64,000 nucleotides of DNA from Halomonas sp. Y3. GTDB lineage: Bacteria; Pseudomonadota; Gammaproteobacteria; Pseudomonadales; Halomonadaceae. Under the pieces are notes generated by a model. The model was given only the letters and a program-made list of their open reading frames with translations. It searched no databases and was not told the origin of the DNA. The first letter of the stretch is position 1. Each line of letters opens with the position of its first letter. Of the stretch, positions 1 through 9,099 are shown in pieces. The position numbers and the translations under genes are program-made. The DNA is taken from positions 2,170,001 to 2,234,000 of the forward strand of contig NZ_CP099975.1 of NCBI RefSeq assembly GCF_024137965.1. Reading direction: 5' to 3'.

Positions 1-63
1 TACGACCTGGAGGAAGCCCGCCGCAAGGGCGACTTCCGCGGTATCAAGCCTCGCGCGGCGTGA
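1..63 (+). CDS. C-terminal end of an unidentified protein (partial)
   Basis: An open frame runs in from the left edge for 20 codons and stops with TGA at 61-63. The residues seen are charged (it ends GIKPRAA), which suggests a soluble or cytoplasmic tail. The last 20 bases overlap the 3' end of the convergent TetR-type gene. Too little remains to name it. Its position next to a RutR-like regulator makes a nucleobase catabolism or uptake gene plausible, but that is inference only. Confidence 0.5.
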   Translation, partial: YDLEEARRKGDFRGIKPRAA

Positions 64-718
64 CCCCGCACCCCTTGAGGATTACCCGGGTGAGGAAGGC
101 GGTGATCTGTTCGACATCGGCGTCGCTGAGCTCCCCCTTGCCGGTGATGCCGAGCACCTGAGCCTCGAAGTCGGCATAGTGCTGGGTGGCGGACCAGATC
201 AGGAAAATCAGCCAGACCGGCTCCACCGGATCCATCAGGCCGCGCTCGGCCCACTGGCGGAAGATCCTCGCCCGCTCCTCCACCCAGCCGCGCAGCTCGC
301 CGCTCAGGTACTCCTGCAGGAAGGGGGCGCCGGCGAGGATCTCGGCGGCGAAGAGCCGCGAGCCCTCCGGATGGCGCCGGGAGAGCGCCATCTTGCTGCG
401 GATGAACGCCTCCAGCACCTCGGCGGGGTCATCGTCCACCGAGATATCGTCCAGGAGCGCATTCCAGCGCGCCATCATCCGCTCCAGCAGGCGCACATAG
501 AGCCCGCGCTTGCTGCCCACGTAGTAGAGCACGTTGGACTTGGGCAGCCCCGCCGCCTCGGCAATGGCCTGAACGCTGGCGCCGCGGTAGCCGTGAGCGG
601 CGAAGATCTTCTCTGCCGCGGCGAGGATCTCACGCTCGTTGCGCTCGCGGGTCGCGCCGCCGGCTTCCCCCCTCTCTCGCGCACGGCGTATCGCCGCCGG
701 ACTCGCGACTTCTGTCAT
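44..718 (-). CDS. rutR: TetR-family regulator, RutR-like
   Basis: This 224-residue protein has an N-terminal TetR helix-turn-helix at about residues 30-77 (ILAAAEKIFAAHGY...VQAIAEAAGLPKSNVLYY). It is followed by an all-helical ligand-binding domain of the kind found in RutR, the uracil/thymine-sensing regulator of pyrimidine catabolism. The ATG at 718 has AGGGAA a few bases upstream. The gene is divergent from xdhA. The 247-bp gap contains CTGACCAGATGGTCAA, almost exactly the published RutR box, so the regulator and its operator lie side by side. Family membership is clear from the sequence. RutR identity rests on that operator and the purine/pyrimidine context. The ligand could be a purine rather than uracil. 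Confidence 0.75.
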   Translation of the reverse strand: MTEVASPAAIRRARERGEAGGATRERNEREILAAAEKIFAAHGYRGASVQAIAEAAGLPKSNVLYYVGSKRGLYVRLLERMMARWNALLDDISVDDDPAEVLEAFIRSKMALSRRHPEGSRLFAAEILAGAPFLQEYLSGELRGWVEERARIFRQWAERGLMDPVEPVWLIFLIWSATQHYADFEAQVLGITGKGELSDADVEQITAFLTRVILKGCGVTPREA

Positions 719-892
719 CTACCGGTTCCCTGTGCCAGTGGTCTCAGCCGAGAGTGCCGCACTGCGGCGGTGCATGCAACGGCGGCAGGGCTTTCCCAGG
801 GCTATCGCAGTAACCGGTGCCGCGTCAGCGAAAGGCGCCTTGCGCCTCCCACGCTTGCAAAGTCGGCCAGCGTTGGCCATGCTGAAAACAAC

Positions 893-908
893 CTGACCAG
901 ATGGTCAA
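893..908. promoter_or_regulatory. RutR-type operator upstream of xdhABC
   Basis: CTGACCAGATGGTCAA is a dyad with 6-bp arms (TGACCA/TGGTCA) and a 2-bp spacer. It matches the RutR consensus TTGACCAnnTGGTCAA at every fixed base except the first. It lies 57 bp before the xdhA start codon. A weak sigma70-like pair (TTGCAA at 855-860, 17-bp gap, CATGCT at 878-883) would place the transcription start just before the dyad. That geometry would suit repression by roadblock, but the promoter call is tentative. Confidence 0.7.
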
Positions 909-965
909 CAAGCTCGCTACCCTGACGGGACGCGACACTCGGCGATCAATAATAGAGACAACGCC

Positions 966-2447
966 ATGATCGACTTCCTGCTCAACGGGCAGCCCCGCCG
1001 GTGCGAGGCCACGCCCGACACCAGCGTGCTCGAGCTGCTGCGCGAGACCCTGGGCCAGACCGGCACCAAGGAGGGCTGCGCCTCCGGCGACTGCGGCGCC
1101 TGCACCGTGGCCATCGGCGAGGCCGGCCCCGACGGCCGGGTTCGCTATCACAGCGCTAACGCCTGCATCACCCCCGCCCACCAGCTCCAGGGCCGCTCGC
1201 TGGTCACCGTGGAGGGGCTCGCCCAGGGCGAGGCGCTGCATCCCGCCCAGGCGGCCATGGTGGCCTGCCACGCCAGCCAGTGCGGCTTCTGCACCCCGGG
1301 CATCGTGATGTCGCTCTTCACCCTGCACGAGGAGCAGCAGCAGAGGCCCGCTCCGCTGACCCCCGAGCGACTCGAAGCGGCGCTGGGCGGCAACCTCTGC
1401 CGCTGCACCGGCTATCGCCCGATCCGCGACGCGGCACTCTCCATGGGGGAGCCCCCCTGGCCGCGCCCCGGGTGGCTGGATCGTGCCGTGGATGCCAGCG
1501 CACAGCACCAGGAGCCAGGAGCCGATAGCGCCTTTGTGCAGCCCGCGACCCTGGCCGAGCTGGTCGAGGAGCGACGCCGCCACCCCGAGGCGCCCATCGT
1601 CGCCGGCGGCACCGACCTCTGGCTGGAGGTGACCCAGCGCCTGCGCCGGTTCGAGCGTCTGGTGGACGTGACCCGGGTGGCCGAGCTCACCACCATCGAG
1701 GAGGCCACCCTGGACGACGGCCGCGAAGGCTGGTGGATCGGCGGTGCCGTGACCTACGCGCGCCTCGAACCGCTGCTCGAGGCGCACTACCCCGCCTTCG
1801 CCCACCTGCTGCACCGCCTGGGCTCCGCTCAGGTGCGCAACCGCGGCACCCTGGGCGGCAATATCGCCAACGCCTCCCCCATCGGCGACACCCCGCCGGT
1901 GCTGCTGGCACTAGGCGGGCGGCTCTGGCTGGCCGGGCCCGGCGATGCTGCTGAAGAGGCAGAGCGGGAGCTGCCACTCGGCGACGTCTTCCTCGACTAC
2001 AAGAAGACTGCCCTACGCGAGGGCGAGGTGATCCGCGCCATCTTCCTGCCGCGCCCCGAACCGGGGCGACACCTCAAGGTGTGGAAGCTATCCAAGCGTC
2101 GTGAGGATGATATCTCGGCGGTGCTGGGCGCCTTCGCCTGGCGCCTGGAGGACGGCGTACTGCGCGACGTGCGCCTCGCCTTCGGCGGCATGGCGGCCAT
2201 ACCGAAGCGGGCAGCCGCCGCCGAGGCGGCCCTGGAGGGTCAGCCGCCCACGGTGGCCTGCTTCCAGGCGGCCCGTGCGGCGCTGCAGAACGATTTTCAG
2301 CCGATGAGCGACGTGCGCGGCAGCGCCCATTACCGCGCGCTCTCCGCCGCCAACCTGCTGGAGCGGCTGCGCCTTGTCATTGGGCAGCAACAAGCACCTA
2401 CACAAGACCGCGACCGGGAGGTGATGCTCCATGCGTACGCTCACTAA
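966..2447 (+). CDS. xdhA: Xanthine dehydrogenase, iron-sulfur/FAD small subunit XdhA
   Basis: The 493-residue subunit transfers electrons from the Mo site to NAD+ while hypoxanthine and xanthine are oxidised to urate. Residues about 1-160 hold two [2Fe-2S] clusters: the plant-ferredoxin type with C38, C43 and C46, and the helical type with CHASQCGFC and LCRCTGY. Residues about 185-490 form the FAD domain (VAGGTDLW, RNRGTLGGNIANASPIGD). Length and domain order are those of the bacterial split XdhA. The ATG at 966 is preceded by only a weak GAGA. The gene opens a four-gene purine operon behind a RutR-like box and overlaps xdhB by 17 bases. Confidence 0.95.
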   Translation: MIDFLLNGQPRRCEATPDTSVLELLRETLGQTGTKEGCASGDCGACTVAIGEAGPDGRVRYHSANACITPAHQLQGRSLVTVEGLAQGEALHPAQAAMVACHASQCGFCTPGIVMSLFTLHEEQQQRPAPLTPERLEAALGGNLCRCTGYRPIRDAALSMGEPPWPRPGWLDRAVDASAQHQEPGADSAFVQPATLAELVEERRRHPEAPIVAGGTDLWLEVTQRLRRFERLVDVTRVAELTTIEEATLDDGREGWWIGGAVTYARLEPLLEAHYPAFAHLLHRLGSAQVRNRGTLGGNIANASPIGDTPPVLLALGGRLWLAGPGDAAEEAERELPLGDVFLDYKKTALREGEVIRAIFLPRPEPGRHLKVWKLSKRREDDISAVLGAFAWRLEDGVLRDVRLAFGGMAAIPKRAAAAEAALEGQPPTVACFQAARAALQNDFQPMSDVRGSAHYRALSAANLLERLRLVIGQQQAPTQDRDREVMLHAYAH

Positions 2448-4986
2448 GCTTTCCAAGGCGCCCGGTGCCGCGCCGGATCAGACGATCGGTGCCGAAACGT
2501 CCCAGTCGCCGGATGCCGATATCGGCGCCGACTCCGTCGAGGCGAGACGCGAGCTCGAGGGGCGCATTCAGGGCGCGAGCCCCTTGGCTCGCAACACCCA
2601 GACACCGGGCAGCGCCGGCCACTCCCAGGCCTACGAGAGCGCGGTCAAGCACGTCACCGGCCGCGCCGCCTATATCGACGACCTCAAGGTACCGGCGGAC
2701 TGCCTGCACGTCGCCCTGGCGCTCTCGCCGGTGGCCCACGGCCGGCTGACCGGCGTGGCCCTCGACCAGGTCCGGGCGCTGCCCGGGGTGGTGGACGCGG
2801 TCGGCATCGAGGAGGTGCCCGGCCACACCGATATCGGCCCGGTCTTTCCCGGCGACCCGATCTTCGTCGAAGACGAGATCAGCTACGCAGGCCAGGTGCT
2901 CTTCGCCGTGGCCGCCGAGAGCCACCGCGCCGCCCGGGAGGCGGTGAAGGCGGCCTTCGATGCCGGCCTGGTCACGATCGACGAGCGGCCGGCGAGTCTC
3001 GATGCGGTGGTCGCCGCCGAGCGCGGCGAGTTCGTGAGGCCCACCCACATCCAGCAGCGCGGCGACTGGGAGGCGGCGCTGGGAGGCGCCAGCCAGGTCG
3101 TCGAGGGCGAGCAGTTCGTGGGCGGCCAGGAGCACTTCTATCTCGAGGGCCAGGCCTGCCTGGTCACGCCCACCGAGGACGAGGGGGTGGTGGTCCACAC
3201 CTCCAACCAGCACCCGAGCGAGACCCAGAAGCTGGTGGCCGAAGTGCTGGGCATACCCTTCCATGCGGTGACCGTGGAGGTACGGCGCATGGGCGGCGGC
3301 TTCGGCGGCAAGGAGACCCAGGCCTCACCCTGGGCCTGCATCGCCGCGCTGGTCGCTCGGCGCACCGGCCGCGCGGCCAGGCTGCGCCTGCCCCGGGGCG
3401 ACGACATGCGGGTCACCGGCAAGCGCCACCCCTTCCACAACCGCTACCGGCTGGGCGTAGATGACAAGGGCGTGATTCAGGGCGGCGAGATCACCGTGAT
3501 CGGCGACTGCGGCTACTCGCCGGACCTGTCGGATGCCATCGTCGACCGCGCCATGTTCCACGCCGACAACGCCTACTCCCTGGGCGCGGCCCGGGTGACC
3601 GGTCATCGCGCCCGCACCCATACCGCCTCCAACACCGCCTTCCGCGGCTTCGGCGGCCCCCAGGGGATGATGGTGATCGAGGCGGCCATGGACGATATCG
3701 CCCGCCGGGTGGGAGAGGACCCGCTCACCGTGCGCAAGCGCAATCTCTATCGCCACGAGAGCGACGGCACCCAGGGGGATGCCCTCCCCCGCGACGTGAC
3801 ACATTACGGCCAGACCGTTGACCAGGTCGGCCTGCTGCATGAGCTGATCGAGCGCCTGGAGGCGAGCAGCGACTACTGGGCCCGGCGCGAGGCCATCACC
3901 GCCTTCAACGCGGACAGCCCCGTGATCAAGCGCGGCCTGGCACTGACCCCGGTGAAGTTCGGCATCTCCTTTACCGCCAAGCACCTCAACCAGGCCGGCG
4001 CCCTGCTCCACGTCTATACCGACGGCAGCGTGCAGATCAACCACGGCGGCACCGAGATGGGCCAGGGGCTGCATACCAAGATCTGCCAGGTGGTGGCCCG
4101 GGAGCTAGCACTGGACCTCGCGAGCGTCCGCATCACCGCCACCCGCACCGACAAGGTGCCCAACACCTCCCCCACCGCCGCCTCCAGCGGCGCGGACCTC
4201 AACGGCATGGCGGCCCGGGACGCCTGCCTGACCCTCAAGGCGCGGCTCTTCGACTTCGCCGCCGAGCACTATGCCCTCGACCGCGAGGCGATGCGCCTGG
4301 AGGCCGGCCATCTGGTGGCAGGCGTTGGTGAGAGCGAGCGGCGCATCCCCTGGGGCGAGCTGGTGCAGACGGCCTATCTGGGCCGCGTCTCGCTCTCCGA
4401 GAAGGGCTTCTATGCCACGCCGCTGATCCACTACGACCGCGGCACCGGCCAGGGGCGCCCCTTCTACTACTACGCCTTCGGGGCCGCCGTGGCCGAGGTG
4501 GGCGTGGACACCCTGAGCGGCGAGTACCAGGTGAACCGGGTCGACATCCTGCACGACGTGGGCGACTCCCTGAACCCGGCCATCGATATCGGCCAGGTGG
4601 AGGGCGGCTTCATCCAGGGCATGGGCTGGCTGACCAGCGAGGAACTCAAGTGGAACGAGGCCGGCCGGCTGATCTCCGACGGGCCGGCCACCTACAAGAT
4701 CCCCACCTACGGCGACCTGCCCCCGGTATTCAACGTCGCGCTGATGGAGGGACATCCCAACTCCATGGCCAGCATCTACCGCTCCAAGGCGGTGGGCGAG
4801 CCGCCCTTCATGCTGGGCATCTCGGCATGGTCGGCGCTGCGTGACGCCCTGGCGAGCCTCGCCGACTACCGCGAGGCCCCGCGGCTCGACACCCCGGCCA
4901 CGCCGGAACGGGTGCTGCTGGCCGCCGAGGCGCTGCGTTCACGCCACAGCGACTGGCCGCCGGCCTTCGAGGAGGCGACGCCATGA
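2431..4986 (+). CDS. xdhB: Xanthine dehydrogenase, molybdenum-binding large subunit XdhB
   Basis: The 851-residue subunit binds the molybdopterin cofactor and the purine. Recognisable Moco/substrate segments are GQEHFYLEGQ, GGGFGGKETQ, AFRGFGGPQG and, near the C terminus, VGEPPF, whose Glu at about residue 790 corresponds to the catalytic base of bovine xanthine oxidase. The first 65 or so residues are Ser/Ala/Asp-rich with no family match that I can see. They make the protein somewhat longer than usual, so a later start is possible. However, GGGAGGTG just before the ATG at 2431 supports the start used here. It ends in an ATGA overlap with xdhC, indicating translational coupling. Confidence 0.95.
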   Translation: MRTLTKLSKAPGAAPDQTIGAETSQSPDADIGADSVEARRELEGRIQGASPLARNTQTPGSAGHSQAYESAVKHVTGRAAYIDDLKVPADCLHVALALSPVAHGRLTGVALDQVRALPGVVDAVGIEEVPGHTDIGPVFPGDPIFVEDEISYAGQVLFAVAAESHRAAREAVKAAFDAGLVTIDERPASLDAVVAAERGEFVRPTHIQQRGDWEAALGGASQVVEGEQFVGGQEHFYLEGQACLVTPTEDEGVVVHTSNQHPSETQKLVAEVLGIPFHAVTVEVRRMGGGFGGKETQASPWACIAALVARRTGRAARLRLPRGDDMRVTGKRHPFHNRYRLGVDDKGVIQGGEITVIGDCGYSPDLSDAIVDRAMFHADNAYSLGAARVTGHRARTHTASNTAFRGFGGPQGMMVIEAAMDDIARRVGEDPLTVRKRNLYRHESDGTQGDALPRDVTHYGQTVDQVGLLHELIERLEASSDYWARREAITAFNADSPVIKRGLALTPVKFGISFTAKHLNQAGALLHVYTDGSVQINHGGTEMGQGLHTKICQVVARELALDLASVRITATRTDKVPNTSPTAASSGADLNGMAARDACLTLKARLFDFAAEHYALDREAMRLEAGHLVAGVGESERRIPWGELVQTAYLGRVSLSEKGFYATPLIHYDRGTGQGRPFYYYAFGAAVAEVGVDTLSGEYQVNRVDILHDVGDSLNPAIDIGQVEGGFIQGMGWLTSEELKWNEAGRLISDGPATYKIPTYGDLPPVFNVALMEGHPNSMASIYRSKAVGEPPFMLGISAWSALRDALASLADYREAPRLDTPATPERVLLAAEALRSRHSDWPPAFEEATP

Positions 4987-5870
4987 TCACCGCAGGCGGC
5001 CAACGCCCCGAAAGCTGGCACGCCGCCCTGCATCGCCTGCAGCGCGACGGCCTGCCCCACGCCCTGGCCACCCAGGTGACCAGCGCCGGCTCCACGCCCC
5101 GGGAGCCCGGGGCGCGCATGGTGATTACCGCCGATGCCGTCTTCGACACCCTGGGCGGCGGCACCTTCGAATACCAGGTGATCGAGGCCGCCCGGGCGCG
5201 GCTCGTAGGCAACGATGGCCGTCCCGAGGGGGGCCTGAGCCTCGAGGCCTTCTCCCTGGGCGGGCGCAGCGGCCAGTGCTGCGGCGGCTTCGTCAACGTG
5301 CTGATCGAGGTCTTCCCGGGCAGCGCCACCACCCTGGCGCTGTTCGGCGCCGGCCACGTGGGTACCGAGCTCGTGCGCCTGGCCGCCCCGCTGCCCTGGC
5401 AGGTGCGCTGGCACGACAGCCGCCCGGGGGCCTTCCCCGACTGGGCGGCAAAGCAGCCGCGGCTCGCCTGCCGCCACGCCCCCGACCCGGCCGCCGCCGT
5501 GGCCGCGCTGCCGCCCGGCGCCCATGCCCTGGTGCTGACCCACGACCACGCCGAGGATCTCACCCTGGTGGATGCCCTGCTCGCCCGTGGCGACGTCGCC
5601 TCCCTCGGCCTGATCGGCTCGACCAGCAAGTGGGCCAGCTTTCGCTCGCGGCTGGGCAAGGCCGGTCATGACGAGGCGACGCTTGCCCGGGTGCGCTGCC
5701 CCATCGGCATGGCGGCGGGTGGCACCGGGGGTGACAAGACCCCCTACGCCATTGCGCTTGCCACCCTCGCCGAGCTCCTGCCGCTGACGGCAAGCGTCGA
5801 ACGCCCCGACCAGCGCGGCCTGGATCCCGCCGTGCTCAGAGCCGCCTTCAACACCACCACCGTAACCTAG
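4983..5870 (+). CDS. xdhC: Xanthine dehydrogenase accessory protein XdhC
   Basis: This 295-residue protein belongs to the XdhC/CoxI family, which binds Mo cofactor and supports its sulfuration and insertion into XdhB; it is not part of the final enzyme. An N-terminal XdhC domain (VTSAGSTPREPGARM, SLGGRSGQCCGG, with a CC pair) is followed by a Rossmann-like domain (ALFGAGHVGTELVRL, LIGSTSKW). The ATG overlaps the xdhB stop codon. The C-terminal PIGMAAGGTGGDKTPYAIALATLAELL segment is typical of the family. A 70-base gap separates it from guaD. Confidence 0.93.
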   Translation: MITAGGQRPESWHAALHRLQRDGLPHALATQVTSAGSTPREPGARMVITADAVFDTLGGGTFEYQVIEAARARLVGNDGRPEGGLSLEAFSLGGRSGQCCGGFVNVLIEVFPGSATTLALFGAGHVGTELVRLAAPLPWQVRWHDSRPGAFPDWAAKQPRLACRHAPDPAAAVAALPPGAHALVLTHDHAEDLTLVDALLARGDVASLGLIGSTSKWASFRSRLGKAGHDEATLARVRCPIGMAAGGTGGDKTPYAIALATLAELLPLTASVERPDQRGLDPAVLRAAFNTTTVT

Positions 5871-5940
5871 GGGCGCCGGGGGCAGGCCGAAGAGGGGAAA
5901 GGAGGCCTGTCGACGGATCAGCCCCGGTGACACCAAATCG

Positions 5941-7275
5941 ATGAGCTCGACCATAATGACGACGAACGACTCGCGCCTGCTGCGCGCCGAACTGCTGAGC
6001 TTCGATGCCGACCCCGGCGACGCCGATACCCCCGCCCCGGGCAGCGTCACCCACCATCGTGATGGTGCCCTCTGGCTCGAGAACGGGCGGATCCGGGCCA
6101 TCGGCGACTACGCCACCCTGGCCCCCGAGCTGCCCCCGGGCCTCGAGGTGATCGATCACCGCGGCAAGCTGATCACCCCCGGCTTCATCGACAGCCACGT
6201 CCACTACGTGCAGCTGGAGATCATGGCCTCCTACGGGCGTCAGCTGCTCGACTGGCTCAACGACTACACCTTCCCGGAGGAGCTAAGGTTCGCCAGCCGC
6301 GAGCACGCAGACGCCCTCTCGGAGGCTTTTCTGGATGAGATGCTCAGGGTCGGCACCACCACCGCCCAGGTGTTCTGCTCGAGCCACCCGGTCTCGGTGG
6401 ACGCCTTCTTCGCGGCGAGCCAGCGGCGTGGGCTCTGCATGCTGGCCGGCAAGGTGCTGATGGACCGCCACGCGCCCGAAGGGCTCACCGACGACACCCT
6501 GGGCGGCATCCGCGACAGCGAGCGGCTGATTGGCGACTGGCACGGCAAGGGGCGGCTCGGCTACAGCCTCACCCCGCGCTTCGCGCCCACCTCCACCCGG
6601 GCCCAGCTCGACGCCACCGGCGCCATCCTGAGAAACGACCCGAGCCTCTGGCTGCAGACCCACCTGGCCGAGAACACTGGCGAGCTGGACTGGGTGGCGG
6701 AGCTCTTCCCCGGCAGCCGCGACTACCTCGCGGTGTATGAAGCGTCTGGCCTGGTGGGGCCGCGCAGCACCTTCGCCCACGGCATCCACCTGGACCAGGA
6801 GATGCGCGCACGCCTGGCCGAGCGCGGCGCCAACCTCGCCTTCTGCCCCAGCTCCAATCTCTTCCTGGGCAGCGGCCTCTTCGACCGCCAGGCGGCACGC
6901 GAGGTGGGGCTGGGCGTCACCTTCGCCAGCGACGTGGGCGGCGGCACCGACCTCTCGGGGCTTGCCACCCTGAAGGCCGCCTACCAGGTCGGCCAGCTGC
7001 GCGGCCAGCCCCTCACCGCCTGGCAGGGCTTCTTTGGGCTGACCCTGGGCAACGCCCGGGCCCTGTCCTTGAGCGATCGCATCGGCCGCCTGGCGCCGGG
7101 CATGGACGCCGACTTCGTGGTGCTCGACCCCGCAGCGACCCCGCTGCTGGCCCGGCGCACGGCGCGCTGCCGCACCCTAGGCGAGACCCTCTTCGCGCTC
7201 ATGATGCTGGGCGACGACCGCGCCGTGGCCGAGACCTGGGCAAATGGACGCCTGCAGCACCGCCGCGAAGGATGA
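5941..7275 (+). CDS. guaD: Guanine deaminase
   Basis: This 444-residue amidohydrolase converts guanine to xanthine and ammonia, supplying the Xdh enzyme encoded upstream. Metal-site motifs are visible in order: HxH at residues 86/88 (GFIDSHVHYVQ), QTHLAEN, FAHGIHLD and FASDVGGGTDLS. These are the guanine-deaminase signature of the superfamily, and the length is typical. The start at 5941 has a weak GGTGA upstream; a second in-frame ATG at 5956 is possible. It is the last gene of the purine operon and runs towards msrQ with a 6-base gap between stop codons, with no hairpin terminator seen there. Confidence 0.93.
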   Translation: MSSTIMTTNDSRLLRAELLSFDADPGDADTPAPGSVTHHRDGALWLENGRIRAIGDYATLAPELPPGLEVIDHRGKLITPGFIDSHVHYVQLEIMASYGRQLLDWLNDYTFPEELRFASREHADALSEAFLDEMLRVGTTTAQVFCSSHPVSVDAFFAASQRRGLCMLAGKVLMDRHAPEGLTDDTLGGIRDSERLIGDWHGKGRLGYSLTPRFAPTSTRAQLDATGAILRNDPSLWLQTHLAENTGELDWVAELFPGSRDYLAVYEASGLVGPRSTFAHGIHLDQEMRARLAERGANLAFCPSSNLFLGSGLFDRQAAREVGLGVTFASDVGGGTDLSGLATLKAAYQVGQLRGQPLTAWQGFFGLTLGNARALSLSDRIGRLAPGMDADFVVLDPAATPLLARRTARCRTLGETLFALMMLGDDRAVAETWANGRLQHRREG

Positions 7276-7281
7276 TATCGG

Positions 7282-7884
7282 CTAGCGACGAGAAATGACC
7301 GCGTCAATGACCCGGAACAGCGCCAGGGCGGCCACGACGACCGCAAAACCCGTGGCCATCAGGTAGTCGGCGCGGGTGAGCACCCAGAGGTGGACCGCCC
7401 CCAGGGCCGCCGACACATAGATCAGCCGGTGCAGCCAGTGCCAGGCAGTGTAGCCCATGGCCTTCTGCGTATGGCGAAAAGAGGTGAGCGCCAGAGGGAC
7501 CAGCAGCAGCAGCGCGGCCGCCCCGTAGCGGATATAGGGAAGGTCGACCATCTCGCGGCGAATCCAGGGCCAGTCCCAGTACTGGTCGAGGCCCATCCAG
7601 GCCAGCATGTGGGCGAGCAGCCAGAAGAAGGCCCACAGGCCGATCTGGCGGCGGGCGATCATGAAGCCGACCCAGCCGGTAAAGCGAAAGGCGGGGCTGA
7701 AGGCGATGGTGGCCACCAGCAGGGTGAAGCCGGTGCGGCCGGTGAAGTGCACCACGGCCTCCCCCGGCACCACGCCCAGGGCATCGCTGGCCCAGAGCCA
7801 GGCGAGCCACAGGGCGGGCAGCGACCCGGCGGCCAGCACCAGCAGGCGAAAGGCCAGGATCCGTGCGGCAGGCGTCATCAGCAT
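7282..7884 (-). CDS. msrQ: MsrQ, heme b membrane subunit of the MsrPQ methionine sulfoxide reductase
   Basis: This 200-residue integral membrane protein has about six hydrophobic segments of the ferric-reductase-like (YedZ) fold, with conserved histidines such as HMLAW and WLHRL. In the known system it carries electrons from the quinone pool or flavin through heme b to periplasmic MsrP. The gene starts 17 bases after msrP ends, so the pair is an operon. Two start codons (ATG CTG ATG) sit together; no strong ribosome site distinguishes them. Confidence 0.9.
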   Translation of the reverse strand: MLMTPAARILAFRLLVLAAGSLPALWLAWLWASDALGVVPGEAVVHFTGRTGFTLLVATIAFSPAFRFTGWVGFMIARRQIGLWAFFWLLAHMLAWMGLDQYWDWPWIRREMVDLPYIRYGAAALLLLVPLALTSFRHTQKAMGYTAWHWLHRLIYVSAALGAVHLWVLTRADYLMATGFAVVVAALALFRVIDAVISRR

Positions 7885-7901
7885 GGAGGGACTCGCTCGC
7901 G

Positions 7902-8867
7902 TCAGAAGTGCTTGTTCAGGTCCATCCCGGCATAGAGCTCGGCGACCTCATCGGCATAGCCGTTGAACATCAGGGTCTCGCGACGCCCGCTCTCGCCGAT
8001 GCGCCGCTCCCGGGCCTGGGACCAGCGCGGATGGTCCACCTCGGGATTGACGTTGGCATAGAAGCCGTACTCGCTGGGGTTCTGGTCGATCCAGGAGGTG
8101 CTGGGCTGCTCCTCCACCAGGCGGATCTTCACTACCGACTTGATGCTCTTGAAGCCATACTTCCAGGGCACCACCAGCCGTATCGGGGCGCCGTTCTGAT
8201 TGGGCATCACCTCGCCATACATCCCCACGGAGAGCAGGGTCAGGGGGTGCATCGCCTCGTCGATGCGCAACCCCTCACGATAGGGCCACTCGATGATGGA
8301 ACGCCGCTGGCCGCGCAGGTTATCGGGGTCGAGGATCGACTCGAAGACCACGTACTTCGCCCGGGAGGTGGGCCCATGGCGCTTGAGCAGGTCGGCCAGG
8401 GGAAAGCCGATCCAGGGAATCACCATGGACCAGGCCTCGACGCAGCGCATGCGATAGATGCGCTCCTCCAGGGACTGACCGGCGAGGATATCCTCCAGGG
8501 CAAAGGTGCCGGGCTTCTCCACCTCACCCTCGATGGTCACCGACCAGGGGTCGGTACGCAGCTGGTGGGCATAGACCTCGGGGTCGCTCTTGCGGGTACC
8601 AAGCTCATAGAAGTTGTTGTAGGTAGTGGCATCGCGAAACGCGGTCAGCGACTCATCGCCAGCCAGCGACTGGCTGGGCAGCTCGCCTGCGAGTCGCTCC
8701 TCCAGGCCCCCACGCCAGGCGTGAGCCGCCGGCGAGAGCAGCAGACCCGGGGCCAGGGCGGCCGCCCCCAGGGCGGCACCCGCCTTGATAAAGCGGCGCC
8801 GCTGGCGGAACAGCTCGCGAGGGGTGACCTCCGACTCGGGAATGGCGGGGTAGCGATAGCGAGACAT
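7902..8867 (-). CDS. msrP: MsrP, periplasmic molybdopterin methionine sulfoxide reductase
   Basis: The 321-residue protein starts with a Tat signal ([10 protein letters not shown] followed by an Ala/Leu-rich stretch and AHAW). It is therefore exported folded with its Mo cofactor. The sulfite-oxidase-type fold is recognised by [13 protein letters not shown], with C142 as the expected Mo ligand, and by [18 protein letters not shown]. MsrP repairs oxidised methionines of envelope proteins using electrons from MsrQ. It is transcribed away from the cytochrome c peroxidase gene, so two oxidative-damage functions share one intergenic region. Confidence 0.95.
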   Translation of the reverse strand: MSRYRYPAIPESEVTPRELFRQRRRFIKAGAALGAAALAPGLLLSPAAHAWRGGLEERLAGELPSQSLAGDESLTAFRDATTYNNFYELGTRKSDPEVYAHQLRTDPWSVTIEGEVEKPGTFALEDILAGQSLEERIYRMRCVEAWSMVIPWIGFPLADLLKRHGPTSRAKYVVFESILDPDNLRGQRRSIIEWPYREGLRIDEAMHPLTLLSVGMYGEVMPNQNGAPIRLVVPWKYGFKSIKSVVKIRLVEEQPSTSWIDQNPSEYGFYANVNPEVDHPRWSQARERRIGESGRRETLMFNGYADEVAELYAGMDLNKHF

Positions 8868-8958
8868 CTGGACTCTCTCCGGTACAGGGACGGGGCGTCG
8901 ACAGTTTCAAGGATAATGCCGATACCGTCTAGAAACATTGCATCACTAGATCGAAAAA

Positions 8959-8972
8959 TTGACACAACTCAA
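8959..8972. promoter_or_regulatory. FNR/ANR-like dyad before the cytochrome c peroxidase gene
   Basis: TTGACACAACTCAA keeps the TTGA...TCAA arms of the FNR/ANR box (TTGAT-N4-ATCAA), with mismatches at the two inner bases. It lies in the 232-bp divergent region between msrP and the peroxidase gene, 128 bp before the latter. Bacterial di-heme peroxidases are often ANR/FNR-controlled, which is why the site is listed. A short dyad in AT-richer DNA could also arise by chance. Confidence 0.35.
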
Positions 8973-9099
8973 GACTGGTCCTTTTCCGACAGTTTTACTA
9001 GGTTGATTAGCGACAGGCGACACCGCTACTGTTGAAACAGAAGGTTAAGGACGGGTTAACCGTTACTGACCCATATCAACATCCCGAGGGGGAATCATC

